64,000 bases of DNA from Tenrec ecaudatus (lineage: Eukaryota > Chordata > Mammalia > Afrosoricida > Tenrecidae): contig NC_134535.1 of NCBI RefSeq assembly GCF_050624435.1, positions 124,669,731 through 124,733,730 of the forward strand. The letters are read 5' to 3'. A program made the position numbers and the translations under genes. Numbering within the stretch: position 1 is the stretch's first letter; every line of letters begins with the position of its first letter. A model generated the notes under the pieces. It was not told the origin of the DNA. It did no database searches and saw nothing but the letters and a program-made list of their open reading frames with translations. Below, piece after piece: positions 1-13,300 of the stretch.

Positions 1-1204
1 AACATGGCTCTTTTCCTCCCTCTTTCATACCCACCCACACATTATTGAAATAATAGTGAGAAAAGTTCATATGAAATAAAGTGAATCTCCCCCAGGATTT
101 TTGTGTAAGTTGATCTCTGAGAATTGAAGTGGTAAGTTCTACTTGTAATGGATAAGATTTGAACTCTATAAAAATAACCCATCTTACAGTACACAGAAAA
201 AAAAAAGTGAATCACAATGGAATGACTCAGCTGCATCAGTTTCCGGGCATAATCTCAGGAGGTCATATTAGGAACCTGTATATGGATATGCAAGTTTAGC
301 CATGAAGTTTATCATACTCAATTAAAATTTCTATTACTAAGACAATGAATTATATATAGGCTTTCTTTCCTATAAATATGTTGTGGAAGAAAGAAGTGAT
401 GTGGAAGAACTTTAGTAACATTTCTTTGGTTTTCAACAGCAAATCAAGACCCATTGTGAGTAGGAGTCCATGCACAGATCTACAAAGTTGAACCAAAAAT
501 ATAATATTCAGAGATCCTGAAAAGCATATTTCAATAAGTCAGGTTATTAGGAGTGACCTCTCATTGAAATCTCTAATTCTAAATTTCTGCTGTTCAAGTT
601 CCCATTCCTTTGTCTGTGCCTGCTGTGAAATGCTGACACTGAAGAGGGAATGCTAAGGAGCCCAGAGAGTCTACTAGCCCAAAGCTGGAATGTATCTTAA
701 ATGGATGGGCATTTTATGCCTCCTGTGACATAACATGCTTTTTGTTACAAGTCATAAATCTGTTTGGGGGAAACAAAAAGTAATAGTTGGGGTTCTTGTT
801 TTGTTTTGTTGTTTTTCAACACTCCCCAAAAGAGAAGTCCAGCCAGGTAGAGGGATTAGATCAAATTATGTCAGTCGCTCATTAGAAAAGTAAGTAATTA
901 ATTCCTAAAGACTGAGACAGAAATTAGGAAGGAAATCTCATGCCGCCTCATATATCCACAAAGGGTTCCTAGCACAGCCTCTGAAACATGGAAAATGCTA
1001 AAAATCATACATTTTATGGGTGAATGAATGTGTGAACTGATGAGTGGCATAGGTGACAGCCAACTGACAAACTCTATGGACATTCACACAAACTCTATGG
1101 ACATCCCTTACAAAAGATGTACAACCATAAACAAAAAGAACAAATAGGCTGCTCCTTTCACGGTGGGTGTCAGTCTAACCGCGTGTCTCTGGAGAATGCA
1201 CCAC
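1..1204. other. 3' flank of copy A, shared with copy B
   Basis: No gene or recognisable transposon. The whole stretch aligns by eye with 50785-51960 at roughly 85-90 percent identity, except 388-782, which is almost identical. It probably includes the 3' UTR of the minus-strand lectin gene, but no clear minus-strand AATAAA was located. Confidence 0.6.
388..782. repeat. Near-identical 395-bp tract shared with 51162-51556
   Basis: Reading both copies side by side shows only three substitutions and no gaps over 395 bases, while the sequence immediately on either side differs at about one base in ten with indels. The abrupt change at both edges is the pattern expected of gene conversion between the duplicated lectin units. 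Confidence 0.75.
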
Positions 1205-1346
1205 TCATAAGTAGATCTTCTTCATCTCACAAATTGAGCACTTAGTCTTGGCACACTGGGAGTCATTCCAGGCCCACTTTCTACCACGGGCATATATGAC
1301 AACACAGCGCTCATCAAGATTATTGGGTTCACCAGCATGCCAGAAC
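1205..1346 (-). CDS. CLEC4C: Copy A exon 6: C-terminal CTLD exon and stop
   Basis: 142 nt starting after CCTTTCAG| and ending at TGA (1207-1205). Encodes [23 protein letters not shown] and [14 protein letters not shown] and WND are the calcium-dependent mannose-type binding motifs. The ending CEMKKIYL is characteristic of the CLEC4A/CLEC4C/CLEC6A subgroup. No clear minus-strand AATAAA was found in the 1.2 kb downstream, so the transcript end is unknown. Confidence 0.93.
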
Positions 1347-4300
1347 CTGAAAGGAAGAAAACAGATGGGGCTGCTTCTCCAAACTGTGCCTTGAGAAGCG
1401 TTAGAGACTGAGGGAGCTGAGGCTGAGCACGTGGAATCCCGGTCGTCAATCATTCCTCCCCCGTCCTGATTGTGCAAAGCCCCATGTCTCAGCAGCTTCT
1501 TCTCCACCCCTGAACTTTCCCTCGAAAACTGACAACCCAGCCTTCTCCCATGTTTAGAATCTCAGGACTCATTGAAACGCAGTGCCCCGCAAGGTGCTGA
1601 TTTACTCCTTCATCCTTGGCCTGTTCCAATGGAACTGCCCATCCTACCTAGAGCACTTCCATGAGTGGTGAAAAGATTTCCTGCAGGTCCCAAGTATGAT
1701 ACTGTGTGTTCTTTGGGCATTGATTTTGAAGTCTGCAGAACTAGCTAAGATCTCTAGATCTGACTCTTACTCCCTGTTATCTTGGGTAAGGAATTAAATG
1801 TACCTGAGTCTCAGGTTTCCTATCTAGAAAAGGGGGATTAGGGTAACTTCCACATATACTTGACACATATGACATGAGGATCAAAGGTAGTAAAATTATC
1901 TAAAATGAATTAAATTTTGTTTAAAACCATATCAATGGGAATCACATTAAGATCATAATTTTGCTTTCTGATAAAGATTAAATCTTATACATTAGGATCT
2001 TAAATGATATTTTTGTTTTATTTAGAGATACCCTTTAAAAGATTAATTTAGGTTGTATTGGTGTTTTTTTTTTTGGTCTTTACTGTATTTTAGAGGCTAG
2101 GAGTTGGGATGGTCCAGTATGGGGCAGCCTTCAGGATTCTTTATGAAGTTCTGTACTCACGTGACATTCTGGTTGTATGGTGAGCCATCTACCCATTGCC
2201 ACTGGCGCTTCCCTTCTGGGTCTGACAGCCCCACATAGTAAGCAGAATTTTCCTTCACGTGCTTGTATATGAAATCCTGAGAGAAGAAAAGAAAGAACCC
2301 ACAGACTTTAGAGAACTTAGGTTGTACAGAGTTTCTTAGGGATATAAAGAAAAGAAGACTCACTGCCATGGAGTCATTGCTGATGTACTGCAATGCCCTG
2401 TGGGTTTCCCAGACAGTAACTGTTTACAGAAGAAAGCCCAGTTTTTCTCCTGCAGAGCTCATGGTGGTTTTGAACAGCTGACCTCTCAGATCGCAGCCCA
2501 ATGCATAACTACCATCTCACCAGGATTCCTAAAGAAAAGAAGAGGAACCAGAAAAAGCCAACGGCCCCTGGCCATGCTTACAGGAATTCTGTGGCAGAGC
2601 ATGACAGAACCAAATACATCACTTAAGAAGATCTGACTGTGAGAGAGAGGGCTGTCTACGATCATACTGAGTCCTCATCTCCTATCCATTTTCCATGTGT
2701 TCTTCTCGAAGCAATAGTGCTGTTAAAAGTTGTGCATGAGTCATTGTTCTCACCAATTCATTAAATTTTCTATCATAACATCAGAGATGTTTTAACATCG
2801 TTTTTCTTTATTGATTGTGATTTTTCAAGATTCAACATTATTTCTCCATTCCATTTAATAGCTCCTCTTGATTATGCAATCAATGATATGTAAACAGTTT
2901 CAAGTTGAAAGCAAAAACTAATTTCAGGCTGATTCATCTTTACAATAATGTTACACATATTTTAAATGCTTCAATATCTTTGGAGGTCAGTTTTATTAAA
3001 ACAGGTCAGAGGTGTCTAATGTAAAAGTTTAGGAGCCTCTCTTATTTATTTTCCTAAAAGCCCTCTGACACAACACCAACAGCCCAGAACATAAAAACAT
3101 CCTCTCAACCAAGAGAGATGTACAAACCCCAGGCAGGGCATCTGCTTCATAGTGTATTAGCAAGTACCTGCTCCTCCTTGGTGTTGACCACCAGCAGGTG
3201 AGATCCCATCGCTGAACAGTTCTCCTTGCTCTCATTCCAAGTTCTCAATTTTGAAGAGATAAGGTAGCAGCTGCCATTAGATACTAACCACTTCTCTGGG
3301 CAGCAGGTCCAGCCTTTTCCTGTATTGATAGAAGAGACAAAACAGCCATTTTAGGAAATAGATCTATGTGTATGTATTTATAGGTTTAGTATTAAGATTG
3401 CAGATGGACATTGGGCTGCCACTCAAGTACTCCCACAATGCAAGAATAGTTTTTTCAATTAAACTGGCATTGCATGATGCTCACTTTTCCAACAAAATTG
3501 CTGAAGACAAAGCAGGTGCTTAAGCAAATGCTGTGAAGAAAGCTGATGGTGCCTGCCTATCAAAAGACATAGCATTTAGGGTCTTAAAGGCTTGAAGGTA
3601 AACAAGTGGCCATCTAGCTCAGAAGCAACCAAGCCCACATGGGAAACACACACCACCCTGTGTGATCATGAGGTGTTGAAGGGATCAGGTATCAGGCATC
3701 AAAGAACAAAAAATCATATGATTGAGAATGAGGGGCAGTGCAGAATGGGGACCCAAAGCCCGTCTGTAGACAACTGGACATCCCCTTATAGAAGGGTCAC
3801 AGGGAATCCAGGACCAGTGATGAGAGTGGCGATACCAGGAGGGTAGAGGTAAGGTGGGGTAGAAAGGGGGAACCGATTACAAGGATCTACATATAGCCCC
3901 TTCCCTAGGTAATGGACAACAGAAAACTGGGTGAAGGGAAACTTCCGACAGCATAAGACATGACAAAATAATAATAATTCATAAGTAATCAAGGGTTCAT
4001 GAGGGAGGGGGTAATGGGAATGGTAGGAAAATTAATGAGGAGCTGATAGCAAAGGCTCAAGTAGAAAATAAATGTTTTGAAGATGATAGCCACAAATGTA
4101 CAAATGTGCTTGACAAAATGGATGGATGTATGGATTGTGATAATAATTGTATGAGCCCCAATAAAATGATTTTTAAATAGCCCTTTTAGAAATTAAAAAA
4201 AAGAATTCATAAACAAATACTTGTCTTTGTTTTAAAATGTACTTTGAAGCACAAAGTAGTCCTGGTAGTATTGGGCTATGCATTTTACTGCTAACCACAA

Positions 4301-7300
4301 TGTCATGGGTTCAAACCCACTACTCTATCTGTAGGAGGAAGATAAGCTGTCTGCTCCCATGAAGTCTCAGAGACCCAAAGGGGTAGTTTTAATCTGTCTG
4401 CAGGGTCTCAGTGAGCCAGAGTCGACTCAATCTCAGTGAGTTTCGTTTTCTGACCAGAAAATTAATGCTGTTCGGTAACACAGTTATGCGCCTCAGGAGA
4501 AAGACAAGGTTGTCTGCTCCTGTGAAGACATGCAACCTTGGAAAGCCTGAAGAGGGCCACTTGAGGTCTGAATCTACTCGATGGCAGTGGGTTTGGATTT
4601 TCTGGTTTAACCATTGACATAGACTATCCCACTTCCAGTTAGCCTGCCCCAAGCTTCACTAGGCCAAGAGCCTCAAATCACGGCATTTCAGAAACCCCCC
4701 TTTTTTCCAGTATGAAGCTTTCCAACTTTCCCTGCCTTTGAGTCACTGCCAAATCACAGCGATAGGTAGGTGTCTCCCGGGTGGCAGCAAACTCTGAAGA
4801 TATACCCTTTGCTTGTTTTCATTTTGGTGGCCTCATGTATTTGCACAGGTCTATGCTGCCATTTAGAATCCCTGGTGGCACACCGTTTAAGTACTAGGAT
4901 CCTACATAAAAGGTAAGTGTTTTGTCTCACTGAACATTTCCACCAAATGAAATACCTGTGGTCAACTACCATAAAGATTAATAAATAAATGAATTAATAG
5001 ATTAATGTGTAAAAGATTTATAGCCTTCCAAAAAATAACCTGATGGGCCAGTTCTACTCTGTCCTCCATGGTAACTATAAATTGAACACTGACTGAAGAG
5101 CACACAAAAACAACATACTGAGGCAGGGGGAGACATCAGACAGTGTAATATAAGACAAAATAATAATAATATATGAATGATGAAGGGTTCATGGGGTGGG
5201 GGAGAGTGGGGAGAGAGGGAGAAAATGAGCAGCAGATATTAAGGGCTCAAGTAGAAGGCAAATGTTTTGAGAATGATGATGGCAACAAATGTACATATGT
5301 TCCTGACCCAATGGCTATATGTATGGATTGTGATAAGAATTGTGCAAGCCCCCAGTAAAATGATTTTTTAAAAAACATACTGTCATTTGTAACTAGGATG
5401 AGTGGTTTAGAAAATTATTTTCTATTTCCAATCCTTCCTATTATAAACTAAGTTGTACCTGATTAGTCTTGTTAGACCTGTGTATGTTCATTTAGTATAA
5501 TTAAGAATGTTTGATGCATGAAATCCATGATAGATAACCCTGCAGAAAGAGTAATGGGAGTAATGATTCCCAGAGAGTACTGGAAGAGAGAGTGGGGAGA
5601 AGCGGGGGAAGGAACTAGATATCAATAATGACTATATAATCCCACTTGAAGGGAATGAATAACAGAATTGTAGGTAAATGTTTACACTGGATAGTGAATG
5701 TAGAGAAATATATATTTATAATGACAAGGGTTTCTGAAGGTTATGGTGGGGGAGGGAATAGATAAAGGGGAGCTGATATCAAAGAGTCCAAGAAGAAAGA
5801 AAATGTTTTGAAAATGATGGTGGCAGCAATTGTACAATGATGCTTGATCTAATTGAATTATGGATTGTTATATTTGTAAGTACTCCCAATAAAATGATTT
5901 TAAAATGAAAAGATATAACAAACACAGTGAGTTAAGAGTTTGGGGCAGGGGGCGGGGGAGATGATTACCTCACAGGAAGCCTTGATAGAGAAAGGATTTA
6001 AAGATGTCCTCTTATAGTGCCCTGAGGCCATCCTTGTGGGGTAGAAAGTCCTATATTGGTGTTAACTATATCTTGGTGGACATTCATGACCCAGGGAAAA
6101 AGAGGATGTGCTGGTCTCAAAGATGATCTAACTTCTGATGGTTGGTAGAGGGAATGGGAGGGTGGTTTGCCCATGGCAAAAGCACTTAACCTTGCTTTCA
6201 TGAACACCCAAGGGGGACCATCTTCCCTGTTCTACCATGCATTTCTTTTCTTTATGAATATACATATAATAATTTATTTTCTATAATTTATAAATTATTA
6301 GCTACATTTGGTATTCTTTTGTTTTAACATTTTATTAGGGGCTCATACAACTCTTATCACAATCCATACATATACATACATCAATTGTATAAAGCACATC
6401 TGTACATTCTTTGACCTAATCATTTTCAAAGCATATGCTCTCCACTTAAGCCCTTTGCATCAGGTCCTTTCCCCCCCCTCCCTCTCTACTCCCCGCTCCC
6501 TCATGAGCCCTTGATAATTTATAGATTGTTATTTTGTCATATCTTGCCCTATCTGGAGTCTCCATTCACCCCCTTCTCTGTTGTCCGTCTCCCAGGGAGG
6601 AGGTCACATGTAGATCCTTGTAATCGGTTCCCACTTTCCAACCCACTCACCCTCTACTCTCCCAGTATTGCCCCTCACACACCCCTGGTCCTGAAGGTAT
6701 CATCCACCATGGATTCCCTGTGCCTCCAGCTCCCATATGCACCAGTGTACAACCTCTGCTCTATCCAGACTTGCAAGGTAGAATTCAGATCATGGTAGTT
6801 GGGGGGAGGAAGCATCCAGGATCTGGGAGAAAGCTGTATTCTTCATTGGTGCTACTTCGCACCCTGACTGACTCATCTCCTCCCCTAGACCCCTCTGTGA
6901 GGGGATCTCCAGTGGCCAACAAATGGGCTTTGGGTCTCCACTCTGCACGTCCCCCTTCATTCACTATGGTATATAAATATTATTTGGATGATGCCTTATA
7001 CCTGGTCCAAAGGGGAGTGGGGGCATGGGGCACTAACCCACCCAAGGGGAGGGTATTGTTTACATCTACCATGCATTTCTAACCAAGTTTCCTTTTAGTC
7101 CCTGGTGACCCAGGCCCTGTACTCTAGGCTACGTGGCTTTACACATTGTCTTCTTGAGGTGTTCAGCATCCTTCACAGGCCACGTCAGAAGGATCTGACT
7201 TAGCAAAACCACCAAGTGAGCCAGACTTTCCCTTAAACATGCCTGTTTCAGAAGAAAGAACAGATTGACTTCTTTGCACTTAAAGCCCTAACACCCTAGG

Positions 7301-10300
7301 GAGAGAAGACAGGATAAGCACCCCAAGGTTGTGGATTGGAAATCATTGAACTTCCATTCAAACCACTTGCTTCTGGGGGTGCTCAACAATAGGCAACTCA
7401 GGATTACTATATGTCTGCCAGTTTAGCATTTTCTTAGCTTTTAAACGCATGTCTTAATTCTGCAGACATAATTCTCCCATAGAGAATGGGTGTTGCTGTA
7501 TGTTGTGCCCTGTGTCTAACCCTCAATATCTGCTTAAACAAGATTCAGTCATTTAAGTTTTGTGATAGGTATAAGTGAACGTCTTATATATTTCACTCTA
7601 AAAAGCTTCCCCATAAGTGAATACCCCCCCCCTCCTTACCCCAATTGTATGGTAAATCCTATACCACTGACTAGTTCAATGATACTATGGGAAGAATTAC
7701 CAAAGGTCTCCCGGAAGACCTTTGAAAGGTCTCAAAAAGCTGATGATGCTGCCACTAAAGTGAAACAGGAAAAGGTTCTGAGCTCACACTTACCCATAAA
7801 CCCAAAGGGAAGAACAATCCGTTCTTAGGATGAGGCCCTGCTACATACATGACGTGATCACCGGAGATATGGGTGTCTATCGCACAGTGTGTTGAAGAAA
7901 GTGATGATGCCTGGCTAACACAGGTTTATTTCTAAGTTTTGTAAAATATATTTTCCAAAATGTACATTAATATGGTCGTGTGAATAGACAAGTCTCTCTG
8001 ACTAGTATGTCTGATTTGACTCGTTGTTTTGACATAGGGTTTGACTTTGTCAATTCCGTGATATTGTAGTTTGAAAGCCAACATGCAACAGGCACTAGAG
8101 TCTTGTAAAATTAGAGAACAATGAAACCCCTCCTTCCTGTTCTTGCCTTACACCATCAAAAACCCAAAGGCCCCAGGAAATTTTTGTTTCTTGTGGTAGT
8201 ATTGTAGACTTTCCTTGTGGCTTCTGATGGGCACAAAGGGTGTTGCTATTAGATACCTGGTATTATAATTACTTGCGCAGGTATGCGCCTGTGTGAGTGT
8301 GTGTGCATATGCATTGCGAATTCTGGTGTAAAAATATTTATGTCTATAAAACATGGATTAATATGCCCTTGTTCTTCTTTTTGTGCATTCAGATTAGTTC
8401 AACTTAAGCTCAGCTACAAGTTATTAGACTGCGTTAAGGCCTCAGACGGCCTAGTTGGATCACAGCATTCTTCAAAGTAAAAAGTGCCAAATTTATGGCA
8501 CCACAATTGCATGAGAGCATGGCCTGGTTAGTTATTAGTCCATTGAGAAATATTATTTAGGGGATGAGTGGGTTATTTTAGGTGAGATGGTCCTGAAGGA
8601 AGAACCAGATGTCTGGGAAAGTCAGGGTAGCTACTTCCATCTGTTATGGGGCCAAAGTGAGAAGGGGTATAACTCATGCATGCGGGTTGCTGGTGTCTCC
8701 AAGCTTGGTGAGAAGTGTAAGATAATAGAGTGATATGCTTGGTGAAAAAGAGGAAGTGGGGGATTTGCTACGATAAATTTAGCAGGAAATGTCTGTGTTG
8801 GATGGATGACGTGGGGACAAGCTTGTTAGAGTTATATGATGGGGGATATTCTTGGTAAATTGATTAGAATGGATTAGGATTTACAAGCTTAGGTGCGTGA
8901 TGAAAGTAATTGAATGGAAAATAGATATAGTATGTTACGTAACTTTAACAAACGTGTATATGGAGGAAGTGAAATATATTGTAATACATACTAAAATCGT
9001 TTTTTCAGGACATAGTTTAATAAAAATATCAGCTTTGGCTGCTTTACTGAGCAGGTATCTATGGGAGTGTTTGAAGCCCTGTTTATAATAAAAGAAACCA
9101 TTATGAGAGTTATACTACATGGACTCTTCATTTTAACAGGTTGTTTTAAAAATGCTAATAATTGGTATCAGGATGGTAATAAAATATTGAATTGAAGTTA
9201 GTTGATCAATAATAACAATAGGGTCTTCTACAGGGTGGTCTCCAATTCACATCATGGTTAGGGGGGTTGCTACTAGGATTCAAACAAGAATCTTGTTTAA
9301 TGGGTCAAATATTATGCTTCTTTGTGTGGATAGACTTAATAGTGGGAAATAGCTCGAATGAGAATTGAGCAGAAAAGGGCAAAAACGCCCACTTTAAGAG
9401 GGAGGGATAGTGAGATAGCAGAGGTGAATGAAACTATCCCTCAGATTTAATGTGAGGTGGTGTGTTAGGTGAGTTTGCAGGATGTTGTCCAGGTCTCCTA
9501 GCATGGGGGAGGACTAGTGCTAGTAAGAATAAGATTAGTATGGCCACCCCTAGGACGTTTCACTAGTGTAACAAAGGTGAATTTTATCTCAGTCTGAAAT
9601 GAATCCTGATAGGTTGCGTGGAAGAAGAGAAGGTGTGCTATGGCTTGGGTGGCTACAATTAAAGGGGGAATAAAGTGGAAAAGAAGGGGGCAAATGGGCA
9701 AGGGTAACTTTGACAACTAAAACCACCTTTGTCAACTAACAATTCATTCCACTAAATCTGTCCCGATATAGGGAATACCTGAAGGAAGAGGAGTGACTAC
9801 GGATGCACCTCCGAAAACCATCTGTCCTCAGAGTACAACACATCACCTGTGAGGGCGGTGGTTCTCACTCACATAGGAGCCCTATGCTTTCAGATATCTT
9901 GTTCATCACTGGGGCTGTGAATGATAGATCCAGAGTATATACATAGATTGGCTTTAAAGAATGCAAGAGTACAGATTAATTCCAATTGTCACTATCTTTA
10001 ACCCTCATTGATTAAAGGTGGAGAAGACTATGAATTGTTTTGCTAGTGTTTTGTGTGCGGGCACACACAGCGGAGAATAATTTTGTAAGTGCTCCTAAAT
10101 ATCGGGTTAAAGGTTGAATAGTCAAATAATTTTGAAAAGAGGATAAAATCAAATCAATAAAAAGACATCTGCTGTTGCTACAGTACTAGAATGAAGTGGG
10201 GTGAAACTTTCTCTAGCTGAGGGCAAATCGTGTGTAGGCCAAATTGGGCTGATTTTCCTGTTGCTGCCAATAGGAGACCTAGTAATGCAAGACTGTTGTT

Positions 10301-13300
10301 TGTGTGTATAATGAAGATTTATTGACGTTCTCATGTGCTAAAGTGAATGAGGAATCATGGGATGGCTAATACAAAGGCAATATCACCAATGTGGTTATAA
10401 AGAATGGCTATATCAGCATCTGTTCAACCCTATCACCAGCCAATTAGTAAGAAAGATATACCTCCAACGCCATGGAATAGTTGAAATAGAGTGTTAATGG
10501 TTACTAAGATTATCATAGTAATTAAGTAGAGAAGGAAGTACTTGAAAAATTGATTCATATCTAAGGCTCTGAATGCATATACCACGTTCAAAATTCTACA
10601 ATGGATCAGGTTACAAAGAAAGAGACAGGATAAAGAATAATAAAAAGAAATCAAGCTTAAAGCTAAGGGTTACACTTAAGATCTGAATAGTTATTCAGTG
10701 TTACTTGATAATTAGTTCTTTTATTAGATGAAATAAAGATTAATGCTGGAATTAAACTGGTAAAGAATGCATAAGAGACTTATTTCTACATGTGTTGGGT
10801 AATAATGTGATTGATGCTAGTAGTTGTTATAAAAATAGGGAGAGTCAAACTAATAAGAGTGATTAATGTAAAGCAAAAAATATATTGACTACTTTTATTT
10901 GGAATTGCACCAACTTTTTGATGTCTAAGACCAATGGATTACTACTGTCCTTTAAAATTAAGAAACCATAATTAAAAGTATGGATGTGAAGAGGTAGCAG
11001 TTTTTGTGACCTTCTAAGTAAATAAGAAGAGATTGTCTTCTCTCCCTCGATTCACAATGTACTGTTTTTGTAAATCTATACTCACAGTATGTTAGGCTGT
11101 GATAACCTTGGGTATTATCACTCTGGATAAGAGGAGTAAAGGAATTATATACATGGCTATAGGAATGTTTCCTCGAGTGAAGGATGAAGGAATGATGTTA
11201 ATATTGAATGAGAAGTTCCATCCATGTGCTGTGATGAGTATAGAGCAGTGGTGCACAGATTTAACCCTATAAGTACGCCGTCATATTTGATCATGAAAAT
11301 GAAGAGACGTAATTGCTGCGGGAGAGCAGTGGGCAAGACAGGGGGTGTGACTCCCCAGCTCTGGCTTTGCCCCTGTCATCGCTGCCTCAATCATGTCAGA
11401 GCAGAAGCCGAAGGATGGAGTGAAGACAGAGAACCCTCAAGACTATTGACCTCAGACATCCTTTGACCTTGGAACTAAACTCACTCCTGGAGGACCCCTT
11501 TCACACAAACTGGCTCTTAAAAATAAACAATATCACCTACTCTTATTTTCTCAGTGAGTAATGTGTGCTTTTAACCGTCAATTATATGAGACCCAAGAGT
11601 GAGAATTTAGAAGCCCTGGTGGAGGAAAAAACCCGAATGTGGTGAGGAGCTCTGCTGAGGTAGTGGTTAGGTGTTGGGCTGCTAATCACAAGTCCAACAG
11701 TTTGAAACCACCGCCACTCTATGGGGAAGAGACAGGGCATTCAACTTCTCTAAAGATTTATAGGACTCCAATACTCGCAGACGGCAGTTCTGCCCTATCC
11801 TATACGGCCTCCAAGAATCAGGATTCACTCAATGGCCTTGCGTTTGGTTTGGGATTTGGTTGTGTAGTAATTATACATTGGTCAGCTAATTGCAAAGTCA
11901 GCAGTTCAAGTAAACAATGCACTCACTCAATAGGAGAAGAACGATAGGTTTCTACCATGAAAGAGTTCCGGTGTCAGAAACCCACTGGGCAGTTGTGCCC
12001 CTATCCATAAGTCAGAATCCACTTGATGGGAGTGAGTGAGTCAACATCTACCCAAAAGGAAAGATTCTATAGGCAGAAGGGACTGGGAATATAGGATAAC
12101 AAAAACAGAACAAACAAAATAGAAACGAAAAGAATGATGACAATTTATGAAAATTGGATCAGAAAGCACAGAACAATTTGAAAAAAAAGTTGCTAAATAA
12201 AGAAACCACATTAGCACTGTGTCAACTTTCACCTAAAACAGAACAAAAAAGAATGAGTCGCCTAAAACAACACAAGAGATTCTCAGAATTTAGGCCTGAA
12301 AAATTGTTGGCTGAAGAATCGGCACTAGGCTGGAGAAACCTGAAGGAGAGAGAACTTGAAGGAAGAAATCTAAAGCACTAATACTTTACTTTTGAGATCC
12401 CTGTGGTCCTGAAGGATAATAAGTAGGTTGCAAGACAAAGAGTCAGCGGGTCAAACCCACCAGCCCCTCCACAGGGGAAAGACGAGGCTTTCTTCTTCTG
12501 AACATATTTTTAGTCTTTAGATTTTAGTAACTCAAACCCAAAGGAATAGTTCTATTCTGGCCTATATAGAGTTGCTACAAGTAGAAGTCGATTCCCTGGC
12601 TGTTGGCTTCATGACATTCAACTACACAGTTTAAGAGAGCCATGGAATAAGCCAGCTCTGAGATCAGAAGTTGTTACAGTTCTGAAGATACAAGCTATGA
12701 GACTGGGAACTTAATTGCTAGGAAAGGAAGGCGTGTTGCTCATTTCAAAGGTGTACCTTTCAGTCCCTTTCTCTCATTGTGGCAGATCACACTTTCATGT
12801 TCCTGGTGATGAATCAGCCTCTTGACACTTTGGTTACTCAGAGAATTAAGAGTCACTGGAAAAGAGGAAGAAGGATTAGTTCTCATCAGTTTTAGTGTAT
12901 CTAGGCAAGGCTATAGTACCTTACAAAGTCTTACTTCTGACTTTCTCTCCATCCCACTTTACCCAAACTGGCTTAACCCCAACCCCACCACATAGTTCTT
13001 TCTGTGAACGTTCTGTAAAAAGTATTCTGTTAATCTTGCCTTCTATAAGTTTTCCCTACATTTGCAAACGTGTTTTGGTCTACTTCAACTAGGATGTGAA
13101 CTGTAAACTATAGGAAAGTAAATCCAATGGGTTCTCACCGTGTAACCTGTGAGAATCATGTCCTGCACAAATCTTAAACCTTTTTTTAGGGTTTGAAATT
13201 CTTATTTATTTCAGGACATTTAGAACCTTTATTTTGAATCTTCAAGGTCTAACATGTAAGAAAACCTAATTTTCTCAGGTATCCCAGTGTATGCACTTTG

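Larger units (their letters stand above)
8280..11290 (-). pseudogene. Nuclear mitochondrial insertion (numt) A: ND4 3' end to D-loop
   Basis: Read on the minus strand the order is ND4 3' end, tRNA-His, tRNA-Ser(AGY), tRNA-Leu(CUN), ND5 5' part, CYTB 3' part, tRNA-Thr region and control region: the standard vertebrate mitochondrial gene order, with the ND5 3' half, ND6 and tRNA-Glu missing. Many stops and indels show it is old and non-functional. It sits in intron 3 of the lectin gene. Confidence 0.88.

Noticed and set aside
1205-1507. Single-exon reading of the 100-codon frame
   Set aside because: The upstream part (MEKKLL...) is intron; homology begins exactly at the acceptor at 1346.
1-3320. 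KLR/Ly49-type NK receptor assignment
   Set aside because: EPN and WND calcium-site motifs and the CCPxxW and CEMKKIYL signatures fit CLEC4/CLEC6A rather than KLR lectins.
4256-4460. Nuclear tRNA-like A and B boxes
   Set aside because: They belong to AfroSINE copies repeated at least a dozen times; no cloverleaf.
10891-11091. Three tRNA genes
   Set aside because: They are degenerate mitochondrial tRNAs in a numt, with broken stems and no nuclear tRNA structure.
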